DNA of 34,559 nt from Candidatus Kerfeldbacteria bacterium (GCA_016182525.1 JACPGL010000004.1:1-34559), one strand, 5' to 3'; shown: positions 8,081 through 17,916, counted from the stretch's first letter. Numbers and translations: made by a program. The notes: a model not told the origin generated them from the letters alone.

Positions 8081-8776
8081 ATGAAGTCTCTATCGAAATT
8101 TTTTACGAAAGAAGCTCTACTCTTTGTTGCGCTCTTTGCAGTTTTGGGGTTTTTAGCGCTTCAGGTGCCGGTCACCCAGCTCATGGGATCAAAGGCAAAG
8201 TTCACGTTGTTTGACGCGTTTGGCCCGATTGCGAGCGGATTTGTAGGCACGGTCCCTGGCGTCATCGCCGTCTTCCTGATGCAGTTTGCGAATTTCCTGG
8301 TCCATGGGGCAAAAGTGGTGGATGCCGGCACGATCATTCGATTCTTCCCCATGCTTTTTGCCACATGGTATTTCAGCAAACGATCCCGCGCTGTTCTTGT
8401 TATCCCAGTGATCGCTATCGTCGCCTTTCTTGCGCACCCGATCGGCCGCGAGGTCTGGTACTACTCGCTCTTTTGGCTCATTCCGCTCGTCTGTCACGCC
8501 TTCCGAGAGCGATTCTTGTTTGCGCGCAGCCTTGGCGCAACCTTCACGGCCCATGCGGTTGGTGGCGCGCTCTGGATCTACACCTTTACCCTGCCCGCAA
8601 CTGTGTGGCAGTCGCTCATCCCCATCGTTGCTCTTGAACGGTTGATTTTTGCGATCGGCATTTCGGTGATGTATGTCGTTGTCACCAACATCTTGCATGT
8701 CTTGAGTGAAAAAAAGATTGTCACGCTGCCGTTCGCGCTCAATACAAAATACATTCGCAGACGAAGTTCAGTGTAG
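8081..8776 (+). CDS. Polytopic membrane protein, possibly ECF S-component-like
   Basis: Multiple TM helices; FDAFGPIASGFVGTVPGVIAVFLMQFANFL resembles integral vitamin-transporter subunits. Confidence 0.6.
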   Translation: MKSLSKFFTKEALLFVALFAVLGFLALQVPVTQLMGSKAKFTLFDAFGPIASGFVGTVPGVIAVFLMQFANFLVHGAKVVDAGTIIRFFPMLFATWYFSKRSRAVLVIPVIAIVAFLAHPIGREVWYYSLFWLIPLVCHAFRERFLFARSLGATFTAHAVGGALWIYTFTLPATVWQSLIPIVALERLIFAIGISVMYVVVTNILHVLSEKKIVTLPFALNTKYIRRRSSV

Positions 8777-8806
8777 CGAACACAAAAGGTGAAGGGAGGT
8801 GATTTC

Positions 8807-9214
8807 ATGCCAGACGTCACATTGAATTGGGTTGCCATGCTCGTTGCGCTTATCGTTTCAATGGTCATCGGCTCTCTTTGGTATTCCAAACCCGTCTTTG
8901 GAAAAGCCTGGATGGGGATGATCGGAAAAAGCGAAGAGGATTTGAAAAAAGGCGCAGGCAAAGCCATGGGAATCATGATCGTTGCCACGATCATTATGAT
9001 CTACGTTCTCTCCAACATCGTTGACTACGCAACGGCAACGACGTGGATGGAAGGTGCGCAAACAGGATTCTGGGTATGGCTGGGGTTCGTGGCGACCGTC
9101 CTCGTGATGAGCGCCGGATACGAAGGCCGGCCAATGAAGCTTACGGCGATCAATGCAGGCTTTCAGTTGGTCAATCTTGTCGTCGCGGGTGCGATTCTTG
9201 CAGCCTGGGCGTAA
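8807..9214 (+). CDS. DUF1761-like membrane protein
   Basis: WVAMLVALIVSMVIGSLWYSKPVFGKAWMGMIGKS; strong AAGGGAGGTGAT RBS. Confidence 0.8.
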   Translation: MPDVTLNWVAMLVALIVSMVIGSLWYSKPVFGKAWMGMIGKSEEDLKKGAGKAMGIMIVATIIMIYVLSNIVDYATATTWMEGAQTGFWVWLGFVATVLVMSAGYEGRPMKLTAINAGFQLVNLVVAGAILAAWA

Positions 9215-9322
9215 GCATTTTTTTTCGACTGCAGGCTCGGCCGCGACCGAGCCTGCTTAGCATGGGGATATCTACTCACATGCGATCTTTCTTCCGCATG
9301 CTGCATGTGCTACAATAGTACC

Positions 9323-9904
9323 ATGAATTGGTACTTCATCCTCGTTGTTCTCCATATTGTCGGAACAGCGCTCGGCGTGGGAGCGGTCACGGTTGGCGAG
9401 GCGCTATTTTTTCGTGCGCTGAAAAACAAACGTATTGACGAAAGCATGGTCGAGACATTAAAAACCGTATCCCAGATTGTGTGGGTCGGGCTCTCCGTAC
9501 TCTTTTTCTCTGGAGCATTTTTCTTTGTGGTGTACCGACTCGGCGCTCCTGAACGTCTTGACCTTGCGTTCTCATCCAAGTTTTGGATCAAGATGCTGAT
9601 CGTTGGCGTGCTATCGGCGAACGGTGTGTTTATGCACTTTAAGACCATTCCCGCGCTCGAACGGCTTGCGCGCGAAGGAGGCAAACTCTCGTCCCCGCTC
9701 TTTCAAAAATATGCCTGGCAATTTTTCGCCAGCGGAGCAATCTCATTCACGTCGTGGTACGGAGCGCTCGCGCTCGGTGCTGCGCGCAACTTCCCTCTCA
9801 CTTTTTGGCAGGCACTCGTCGTGTATATTCTCATCCTCGCGTTCGCCATCGGTGTATCCCAAATGATATGCCGGCGCGTTCTCGATTCTCTTTCACGCTC
9901 ATGA
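9323..9904 (+). CDS. Integral membrane protein (DUF2269/CopD-like)
   Basis: Four to five TM segments; HIVGTALGVGAVTVGEALFF. Confidence 0.65.
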   Translation: MNWYFILVVLHIVGTALGVGAVTVGEALFFRALKNKRIDESMVETLKTVSQIVWVGLSVLFFSGAFFFVVYRLGAPERLDLAFSSKFWIKMLIVGVLSANGVFMHFKTIPALERLAREGGKLSSPLFQKYAWQFFASGAISFTSWYGALALGAARNFPLTFWQALVVYILILAFAIGVSQMICRRVLDSLSRS

Positions 9905-10362
9905 ACTCCACCTTTCAAATACTCTTGATTCTCCATGTCCTTGCCGGTGTTCTTGGGATTCTCTTTTTTCTGTGTGCGTTCTTCTGTCTTGCGCGACCGC
10001 ATCGTGGGAAATGGCGAGTGGGGGTGACACTGCTCGGCACGCTCTCATTCTGGATCGCATGGATTGCAGGAGGCGCGTATTACGTCAAACGCTACGGCAG
10101 CGCGGTGAAACCGATTATTATGAAAGGGTCAACACCGTGGGCGCATACGATTTTTATGGAAGCCAAAGAGCATCTGTTTCTTTTCCTCCCGTTCCTTAGT
10201 GTTGCCGCGTTGTTGCTTGTCTGGCTTGCCGGCCAAGAGATTGATAAAGATGAAAAGCTCCGGGCGCGTGCGCAGATGCTTGTTGGCCTTATCATCGCCC
10301 TTGGAATTTTCATGACATTCAGCGGAATTGTCATTTCGGCGGCCGGCGGTCGCGTATCGTAA
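9901..10362 (+). CDS. Integral membrane protein
   Basis: ATGA overlap with preceding ORF; four TM segments. Confidence 0.7.
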   Translation: MNSTFQILLILHVLAGVLGILFFLCAFFCLARPHRGKWRVGVTLLGTLSFWIAWIAGGAYYVKRYGSAVKPIIMKGSTPWAHTIFMEAKEHLFLFLPFLSVAALLLVWLAGQEIDKDEKLRARAQMLVGLIIALGIFMTFSGIVISAAGGRVS

Positions 10363-10366
10363 CTCT

Positions 10367-10684
10367 ATGAACACCAAAACACGATGGATTATTGGAGCAC
10401 TTCAAGCGGCAACAGTCGCCGTTGTTCTGGTTGCCGTTCTCACCGTTCTGGCCGAGCTTGTCCCTGCGCTCAAAGATTGGCTGAAAGCGACCTTCTCCCA
10501 TCACTGGATTGGCAAAGGCGTGCTCGCGCTTGTAGCGTTTGTTCTTGTGTTCCTCATCGCGAGTGCTCTTGCCAAAAACGTCTCGACGCAAAAACTGGCA
10601 CGATGGATGAATGTCCTCTCGATCACCACTGTTGTTACCTCGCTCGTCATCATTGGGTTCTTCATTGTCGAGACCGTTTTCTAA
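10367..10684 (+). CDS. Small two/three-TM membrane protein
   Basis: 105-aa hydrophobic ORF immediately downstream. Confidence 0.65.
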   Translation: MNTKTRWIIGALQAATVAVVLVAVLTVLAELVPALKDWLKATFSHHWIGKGVLALVAFVLVFLIASALAKNVSTQKLARWMNVLSITTVVTSLVIIGFFIVETVF

Positions 10685-10743
10685 ACCCGTTCCCCCTATT
10701 CACAAAATCCGCAAAGTGGGGTAGGATACGGGTGCTTTAATTT

Positions 10744-10816
10744 CGGGGTATAGCGCAGTTGGTAGCGCGCATGCATGGGGTGCATGAGGTCGTGGGTTCA
10801 AATCCCGCTACCCCGA
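10744..10816 (+). tRNA. tRNA-Pro(GGG), CCA encoded at 10817-10819
   Basis: Acceptor CGGGGTA/TACCCCG; anticodon arm CATGC-ATGGGGT-GCATG; CCA. Confidence 0.94.
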
Positions 10817-10822
10817 CCAAAT

Positions 10823-11644
10823 ATGACATTCCCGTTTGCATCCAAAAATGGCGCGCTTATTCCGTACGCCGAGGCTGCGGTTCCGGTAACGAACATTGCC
10901 TATGCGTATGGCTTTGGCGTGTACGAATCTCTGCGTGTCACGGACAACGTCGTCTTTTTTCTGGATCAGCATATCAACCGCCTCATTACATCTGCAGAAA
11001 TGATCGGGCTCGCTCACCCTTTTTCGCCCGAGACGATTTCACAGAGCCTCCGAACTCTTGTCACAAAAACTCTCGGTACCTATAATGTAAAAATTCTTCT
11101 GATTGGAGCAGCGCGGCCTGAAGACGTGCTGTTGTTTATGCTGCCATCCGCTCCGCTCTTCCCTGATCGTAAACTGTATCGCGATGGAGCAACGGCAATC
11201 ACGGTTCACGGCCGCCGACCCTTTCCCAAAGCCAAAACACTGAACATGCTCACGAGTCATCTTGCGTACACCAAAGCGCGAGAGGTGGGATGCTATGATG
11301 CACTCTTGGTCAATGAAAAAGATGAGATCATCGAAGGTACACGATGCAACTTTTTCGCGATCCGTGGACGAACCATTGTGAGCCCGCCGAACGCCGAGAT
11401 TCTCGATGGCGTGACGCGGGATATCGTTCTCGCTCTTGCGCGCCAACACAACTTCGCGGTTGAAGAACACCCAATCAACAAAGATACGCTCAGCGAGTAC
11501 GACGGTGCATTCCTCACGAGCACAAGTGGAAAAGTGCTCCCTCTGCGGACGATCGATGATTTCTCGTTCCCTGGCATCCCGACCACGATTCACGAACTCG
11601 TAAAAATCTACGACGACTTTCTCAAAAACTATCACAATCCTTAG
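10823..11644 (+). CDS. Class IV (branched-chain/D-amino-acid type) PLP aminotransferase
   Basis: YAYGFGVYESLRV; ALLVNEKDEIIEGTRCNFFAI; LDGVTRDIVLALA. Confidence 0.9.
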   Translation: MTFPFASKNGALIPYAEAAVPVTNIAYAYGFGVYESLRVTDNVVFFLDQHINRLITSAEMIGLAHPFSPETISQSLRTLVTKTLGTYNVKILLIGAARPEDVLLFMLPSAPLFPDRKLYRDGATAITVHGRRPFPKAKTLNMLTSHLAYTKAREVGCYDALLVNEKDEIIEGTRCNFFAIRGRTIVSPPNAEILDGVTRDIVLALARQHNFAVEEHPINKDTLSEYDGAFLTSTSGKVLPLRTIDDFSFPGIPTTIHELVKIYDDFLKNYHNP

Positions 11645-11704
11645 AAATCGAGATCCGTTCTCGATTTCCTTATTTCCGAGAACGGATCTCGGAAATAAGG
11701 AAAT
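11645..11704. repeat. Interleaved inverted repeats / two hairpins with complementary loops
   Basis: AAATCGAGA-tccgt-TCTCGATTT and ATTTCCTTATTTCCGAGA-acgga-TCTCGGAAATAAGGAAAT. Confidence 0.85.
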
Positions 11705-11714
11705 AATAAAGAAA

Positions 11715-11744
11715 ACCCCGGTGACCAGCCGGGGTATTTCTTTT
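11715..11744 (+). terminator. Rho-independent terminator
   Basis: ACCCCGG-TGACCAG-CCGGGGT then ATTTCTTTT. Confidence 0.85.
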
Positions 11745-11752
11745 GTATAGAC

Positions 11753-14700
11753 TTATTCGTTGATCGTCGTGGCTTTCACGCCGCCGCGGAAATTTTCGGC
11801 GAAACCCCAGAACCAGCCATACAGCTCAAGTTCTTCGGTGTCCGAATTCCAGTCGAGAACACGAACATTCGGGCCGCCCATCCCCACCTCGAGCGGTGAA
11901 ATGATGAGTTCAGAATCTCCATCGCCCTGAATATCCGACACCGTCACGTGGAGCTGACCACGGAGCCCTGCGCCATACACAAGCATCCAATCGCTGAGGA
12001 CAAATCCGCCTTGGTCAGGATCATATTCATAGACGCGCAGATTGGATCCGCCATCATGCCGCGGGCTTGTGACGATTTCACGATAGTTATCATTATCGAG
12101 ATTCGTGATCGCGAAGTCAACGCCGCCATGGTAGGACTCTTGGTAGGCCATGAACCACCCGACACGGTCGATTTCTTGAGTCAAGGCATTGTACTCGAAC
12201 ACCTGCACGTTCGGGCCGCCCTGGGTATGAGGAGCCACGACCGCCTCAATCATTCCATCGTTATCAATATCTCCTACGCGAATGTTCAACTCACCGCGCC
12301 ACTGTGGACCAAAGGCCATGGTCCACCCAAGCAATTCGAATGCTTCGTCGTTCGTGTTAAATTTGTAGAATCGAATGTTGGAGCCGGCCGCTTCTTCCGG
12401 AGCCACGACGAGGTCACGAACTCCATCTCCATCAAGATCACCCGTCATCACTCGCAAACCGACGCGCACTGTCGTTCCATAGGCGAAGAATTGAGTGAGG
12501 AGTTCGAGTTTTCCATTCTCATAATTGAAGACGCGAATGTGCGATGTACCGCCACTTGTCGGGAAGACGATAACATCCGGCGTGTCGTCTCCCGTCACAT
12601 CAGCAACGGTGACATTTATCGTCCCACGGAACGTTTCGGCATAGACAAAGTCATCAGCAGTCAAAGAGAAGGATTGCTCATCAGCATCATAGCTATAGAC
12701 GCGAAGCTGCGCGCCAGCTCGTCCTTCGGGCCAGGTGAACAACTCTGGCAAACCGTCGCCAGTCACATCGGCAAGAAGCATCTTTGCGCCAAACCGTGCT
12801 CCTGTCCCAAAGGGGAAGAAGTGCGTGAGGAGATTCCCTTCTTTATCAAAGAGGCGAACGTGCGGAGTAAGACCATCTTCTGTCGACACGAGCAACTCTT
12901 GCTCTCCATCACCATCGAGATCTCGGGTGAGCATTTGGTACGATCCACGGACGGTTGGACTGTAGGCGTAGAATGAGCGGATGTACTCTCCGGTATTCGT
13001 GAGCATGCGAATGTTCGATGCTCCTTCGTTGGGTACCACGATGACGTCTTTCACAACCGCCGTTGCCACGGGGAGGGGTGTATCATCCCCGTCGCCACCT
13101 CCATTATCGCCATTGCCGTCCCCGCCGTCGGCTTCGGTTCCAATAGCATACGTCAACGTTCGCGTCACCGCTTCAGAAGATCCGGCGCCATTTGTCGCAC
13201 TGACCGAGAGCGTGTTTGACCCGAGGGTAAGGTCGGTCACGGTGTGCTCAAATGAACCATCTGATGATACCGTCGGCGTACCGACAACACTCCCGTTCAA
13301 CGACACAGACACGGTTGAGGCGGCGTCTGATGTTGTCCCCTGAACAAGAACCTGCGGAACAGACACGGTCGACCCATCCGGAGGAAGCGTGAGGCTCACT
13401 GCAGGAATGGTCAGCGTCGCATCCGCCGTTCCACTGGTGACAATGCCAAACTTCGTAAAGTGGTTAATCGTGCAGCTGATTTCATTCTCATCAGTATTGA
13501 CGACAACGTTATTCACACTTCGATAATCACGATTCGTGTCGTCCCAATACGATGGCGTGATTTCTTCTTCGGTGATTCCCTCCTTTTCTAACTGATCGTC
13601 GGTGTATGGAAGAACAATAGTAACTTCTGCAGCAAAGCTTGTGATTTCCGACCCAACATCTTCACCGTCAGCCTTGACCGCCTGCAGGTCATACATTAAT
13701 CCGAGCGGTTGCTCTGTGGACGTTCGGGCAACACCTTCAACAAGAGGAGTTGCCGTGACCGTCAACAACTGGTCAGTATCGTCAGAAATAGCGAATTCAG
13801 GAATGACCACCTGTGTTCCATCAGAGAGTTCGAGGGTCGCCATTTCGTCAGAATTGAAGGTAACCGTTTCTGCGTCAGGAACCACAAGGTCAGATTGCGT
13901 GAGCGAAAGATCAGCGGTGTAGGTCGTATTTTCCTCTTCGGCAATGATCACGACTTCTGATGCTTCGTAGAAGGTGTTTTCGTTATCAACTTCATGGACA
14001 GCTCCAACATTCCAGGTATCATCTGACGTGATCGGGAGTTCAAATGTCCCAGAGTCTGATGTCGTTGACGTATACCCTCCATCCTCTGACCATGCGTACA
14101 CCGAAGCCGGACTCTCTGCGCCATCAAGGGTAACGTTTCCGGAAATGGTTGCATCAGGCACGCGGAAGACAAAGTCAACGTCTGCAGGATGACTGGAATC
14201 AACGGTCACCTTTACCGCTTCCGGATTCATGTATCCGCTCCCTGCGGTTGCCGATGGGGTCACGAACCAATCGCCCGATGTTGTCTGAATTTCGTAATTC
14301 CCGTTTTGGTCAGACACCGCGCCGAACTCGTAGTAGCTTCGATACGCGTCGTAGTTTGACGTTGTCTCTTCGCCCTTCTTCGTCTTCAGCGATATCCACA
14401 TGTTCTGAAGAGGGGTGCCAGATTCATCCGTGACGGTGCCGCTGACCAAAGAATCTTCCTTTACAACCGTAATATCAAACGTTACATCTTCATCATCGCC
14501 AACGGTCACGGTTTTTTCCTGCTGCGGGGAGACGATGTACCCCGACCCCCAACTTACCCATGCGCCGAGCGTCCATTCTCCGCCAGAGACTTTGAAGCTA
14601 TAGGAACCATCATTTGTCCATGCATATTTATTTGATCCCGAGCCATTATCAGCGTAGATAGAGGCGGATACATCGGTAATCGCATTCCCGCTTGCATCAA

Positions 14701-17332
14701 CCAGCCGACCCGAGATCGACGAGTTTGCCGGGATCAGCGTGACCACAACCCCGTCAACGGTTTCTGAATCGCCAATCGTAACCGTCACCTCATCGCCAAC
14801 GTCATAGTCGCTATTGTTCCACACGTTATATCGCAAGATCCATGTTCCTGCCGGGACTTTACAGATGAAAGCTCCCTGACTGACCGAACAGCCAAGACCG
14901 CTGCCCCAGACATCGGTCGAGGATGAACTGCGAACGCTTATCCACCCATAGCCGCTGACCGTGTTGCCGTCGCTATCTTGAACACTCCCAATGATGGTTG
15001 CGTTTGCTACCGCAAAAGTAAAGGAGACGTTTTTCGTTTCTTCCGCGGAAACAGACACTTTCTTTGAGGATTCGATTGGCACATATTGCGTTGTGGCTCC
15101 ACCATACCAATAGTTCGCATAGGTATACACCACCCAGTCACCTTTCGTGACATTGAGCGTCACTTTCCCCGTGGAATCGGTCTGACCCGATGCCCATCCA
15201 TAGTTCCCGTTATCTTTCCACGCATAGGCATATTGATCGGCAAGCGCATTTCCATTTGCATCAACAATGGTGACGACAATCTTCTCTTTCTTTTCCACGA
15301 GGTAGAGCGTTCCAATATCGAGCGTCTCGTCTTCTCCAACGGACCAGCTCTGCAGATCAGGAGAACCCTTTGTTGTGCTTGATGTATAGACTTGAACTTT
15401 ATGCGTACCCTTCGGAACCCTGACGGAGAAGGATCCGTCGCTTCCGAGTTGCGTCCAGTTGTACGCCCCGCCATCTTGGTAGATGCTCACACTTGTGTAA
15501 TCGCTGGTTGAGGGCACGCTCCCATCAGGATTCAAAACCTCGCCTTTAATCACGGAAGTAAAGGGGACAACGGTTATTTCGACCGATTGCGTTTCGGGAA
15601 CATCGCGAGCCTCCTCAAACTTCACCACTTTCGCTGACTCAAAGAATCCCCACGCCGGAGAGCCGCCGGTCCATACTGGATAGGCAGAAACATTCCATGT
15701 TCCCGATGAGGTCGTAATCGAATATTGGCCGCTTGAATTTGTCTGTCCGCTGAACCATCCGGACCCTGATCCTGTCTTCCAGCCGGAAATATATCCATCG
15801 GTAACGGCATTCCCATTGGGATACTTTACGCTTACATTAATCGTCTTCACCGGAGTGGTTGCGACGAGAGGAGTCGTCACATAGGTGGTATCTGTTGTTC
15901 CTTTCACAAGACTGATTTCAAAATCATCCGGCATGACGTATTGCGCGCCGCCATTCCAGTTATAGTAACTTAAGTTGACGGTGTAGGTGCCAGTTGCAAG
16001 AGCTTTTCGAACAGTAAAGTTCCCGCTTGAGTCGGTGGAAGCCCACCCATATCCATTGGAAGACCAATTTGCATCATGAACGTTGAGATAGACATAGGCT
16101 AAACCATTGCCGCTCGGATCAACCACTTTCCCGCGCATCGCCGGCTGCTGCATGGTCAAGGTTTGGCTCACCGTCCCGCCAGATGAAAAGGTGAATGTAT
16201 ACGGATCAGGATCGGCGTACGTGCTTGAGTTTGAATACGCTTCGAGCGTATAGGTTGCTGATTGCGTAAGTGTAAACTCGACTTGTCCCGATGAATTGAA
16301 ATTTGCGTATTTATAGACGCTCCAATCAGCGGTATGGAGGTACGCCCACCCACCACTCGTAACCGCTGTCGTTCCATTTGGTTCCACAAGACTGAACGTC
16401 ACGTTTGGTGCTGTTTGTCGAATCGTTCCGAGATCTGTCACGCCGGTTTCTGGAACGGTCACAGAAACGGGATCAGGATCTTGCCCGCCGTTTCCTCCAC
16501 CATAGAGCGAAAGTGTCCACGTGCCCGAGCTTGCATAAAACTTAAATTCACCGGTTGTCCGATCAACATTGGCGTACTTGCTTTCGCTCCAGTTGGACTT
16601 ATACAGGTACGCATACGGATAATAATAGGAGGGAATAACGCTTCCATTCTTATCCGTAAACTTCCCTTTGACATTTGGGGTTTTCCCTTGGAACGTTCCA
16701 AGATCAAGCGCCTGCTCTGTGGCAGTCAGCTCAAAGGATTTATTTCCTGGCCAGAAAAATCCTTTACTTGAATCATCATATCCATAGAGCGTATAGGTTC
16801 CTGTGTCAGGGAGATACATGCTAAAGTTTCCATCGCTATCCGTATACTTATAGGCATAGGAATAGTTCGTGTAGTTTGTACTCGACGCACTCACATAAAA
16901 ACTTGTCATCGCTTTTCCATCGCTATCCAGGATTTTTCCTCGAATGTTATCCTTCTTGAACTTGATTTTTGACAGATCCGTGGTCTTGTCAGCTTCAACC
17001 GCAACACTAAATGGTTTTGGGGCAGAATAGTCCTTTGTCCACGGCCAGGCAGGATACACCTCTATGGTATAGGTCGCCGGAGAGAGGTCATAGAACGTAA
17101 AGTTCCCGTTCGAGTCAGTCGTCGTGGATTTATAGGTTGCCCAGGACGCATCGTGGATATACACCGTTGCGCTCGCAATCCCTGTTATCCCTTCTGGGTC
17201 AACAAGCTTCCCAATAACATTGCCGGTTTGCGCTGACACCGACTGTCCGTGTATAAAAAGGGCAGATACGATAGTACACAAAATCGCCATCCAAAGAATT
17301 GGTCGGCGCACCAACGAAATACCTCCTGTCAT
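11753..17332 (-). CDS. Giant secreted surface protein: ~12 carboxypeptidase-regulatory/Cna-B-like repeats, ZU5-like domain, Ig-like domain, C-terminal FG-GAP/VCBS propeller
   Basis: Signal peptide; repeated GK(V/L)xDxxG...TDSxGNF...GTYTL units; repeated DxDGDGxxE/RxxVxxP motifs at C-terminus. Confidence 0.9.
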   Translation of the reverse strand: MTGGISLVRRPILWMAILCTIVSALFIHGQSVSAQTGNVIGKLVDPEGITGIASATVYIHDASWATYKSTTTDSNGNFTFYDLSPATYTIEVYPAWPWTKDYSAPKPFSVAVEADKTTDLSKIKFKKDNIRGKILDSDGKAMTSFYVSASSTNYTNYSYAYKYTDSDGNFSMYLPDTGTYTLYGYDDSSKGFFWPGNKSFELTATEQALDLGTFQGKTPNVKGKFTDKNGSVIPSYYYPYAYLYKSNWSESKYANVDRTTGEFKFYASSGTWTLSLYGGGNGGQDPDPVSVTVPETGVTDLGTIRQTAPNVTFSLVEPNGTTAVTSGGWAYLHTADWSVYKYANFNSSGQVEFTLTQSATYTLEAYSNSSTYADPDPYTFTFSSGGTVSQTLTMQQPAMRGKVVDPSGNGLAYVYLNVHDANWSSNGYGWASTDSSGNFTVRKALATGTYTVNLSYYNWNGGAQYVMPDDFEISLVKGTTDTTYVTTPLVATTPVKTINVSVKYPNGNAVTDGYISGWKTGSGSGWFSGQTNSSGQYSITTSSGTWNVSAYPVWTGGSPAWGFFESAKVVKFEEARDVPETQSVEITVVPFTSVIKGEVLNPDGSVPSTSDYTSVSIYQDGGAYNWTQLGSDGSFSVRVPKGTHKVQVYTSSTTKGSPDLQSWSVGEDETLDIGTLYLVEKKEKIVVTIVDANGNALADQYAYAWKDNGNYGWASGQTDSTGKVTLNVTKGDWVVYTYANYWYGGATTQYVPIESSKKVSVSAEETKNVSFTFAVANATIIGSVQDSDGNTVSGYGWISVRSSSSTDVWGSGLGCSVSQGAFICKVPAGTWILRYNVWNNSDYDVGDEVTVTIGDSETVDGVVVTLIPANSSISGRLVDASGNAITDVSASIYADNGSGSNKYAWTNDGSYSFKVSGGEWTLGAWVSWGSGYIVSPQQEKTVTVGDDEDVTFDITVVKEDSLVSGTVTDESGTPLQNMWISLKTKKGEETTSNYDAYRSYYEFGAVSDQNGNYEIQTTSGDWFVTPSATAGSGYMNPEAVKVTVDSSHPADVDFVFRVPDATISGNVTLDGAESPASVYAWSEDGGYTSTTSDSGTFELPITSDDTWNVGAVHEVDNENTFYEASEVVIIAEEENTTYTADLSLTQSDLVVPDAETVTFNSDEMATLELSDGTQVVIPEFAISDDTDQLLTVTATPLVEGVARTSTEQPLGLMYDLQAVKADGEDVGSEITSFAAEVTIVLPYTDDQLEKEGITEEEITPSYWDDTNRDYRSVNNVVVNTDENEISCTINHFTKFGIVTSGTADATLTIPAVSLTLPPDGSTVSVPQVLVQGTTSDAASTVSVSLNGSVVGTPTVSSDGSFEHTVTDLTLGSNTLSVSATNGAGSSEAVTRTLTYAIGTEADGGDGNGDNGGGDGDDTPLPVATAVVKDVIVVPNEGASNIRMLTNTGEYIRSFYAYSPTVRGSYQMLTRDLDGDGEQELLVSTEDGLTPHVRLFDKEGNLLTHFFPFGTGARFGAKMLLADVTGDGLPELFTWPEGRAGAQLRVYSYDADEQSFSLTADDFVYAETFRGTINVTVADVTGDDTPDVIVFPTSGGTSHIRVFNYENGKLELLTQFFAYGTTVRVGLRVMTGDLDGDGVRDLVVAPEEAAGSNIRFYKFNTNDEAFELLGWTMAFGPQWRGELNIRVGDIDNDGMIEAVVAPHTQGGPNVQVFEYNALTQEIDRVGWFMAYQESYHGGVDFAITNLDNDNYREIVTSPRHDGGSNLRVYEYDPDQGGFVLSDWMLVYGAGLRGQLHVTVSDIQGDGDSELIISPLEVGMGGPNVRVLDWNSDTEELELYGWFWGFAENFRGGVKATTINE

Positions 17333-17415
17333 ATGATTTCGATTATATTTATATGGATCTTTTTGTAATCCATGCTATGATAAATGTATTATACCACCAA
17401 TCTCAAAAAAAATCA

Positions 17416-17775
17416 ATGGCGCGGCTCAAATATCAACCAAATTTCTATGTTCGGGTGTATGCGGCGGTGCGAAAAATCCCTTGCGGGCGTGTTACAACCT
17501 ACGGACAAATCGCTGCGATGTGCGGTTCGCCGCGCGGTGCACAGCTTGTGGGGTGGGCATTGAATGCTTTGAATAATCTAGGACCGCAGACTCGGGTGCC
17601 GTGGCAACGTGTCATCAACCGCGAAGGCCGTATTTCGATTGAGAATCGCAATGCGTCGAAAGATTTGCAAGCGGCGCTCTTGCGAGCCGAGGGGGTAGAG
17701 GTGGAATTTCGCGACGGCAATTACTGGGTCGATCTCCGTCACTACCTCTGGGACGCCCAGGGCGAAAAAGACTAG
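17416..17775 (+). CDS. Alkyltransferase-like (ATL) protein, MGMT family
   Basis: RKIPCGRVTTYGQIA...VPWQRVINREGRIS: Trp replaces the catalytic Cys of PCHRV. Confidence 0.9.
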   Translation: MARLKYQPNFYVRVYAAVRKIPCGRVTTYGQIAAMCGSPRGAQLVGWALNALNNLGPQTRVPWQRVINREGRISIENRNASKDLQAALLRAEGVEVEFRDGNYWVDLRHYLWDAQGEKD

Positions 17776-17916
17776 AAACGCCCAGGGCGTTTTAGGGTGT
17801 TTTCGCCCAGGGCTCGTGCCCTTCGCGCTCCGAGCCAGAAAGGGCTTTCTCGCTCCGAGCCAGTTTCTTTGACAGCATTCCTCTCCTCAGATACAATAGC
17901 TCAAGTTGCTCTTTGT

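Noticed and set aside
10775-10822. Upstream extension of the aminotransferase ORF
   Set aside because: Lies inside tRNA-Pro(GGG)
11948-12976. 342-aa plus-strand ORF
   Set aside because: Lies antisense inside the giant surface-protein gene, a by-product of its codon bias
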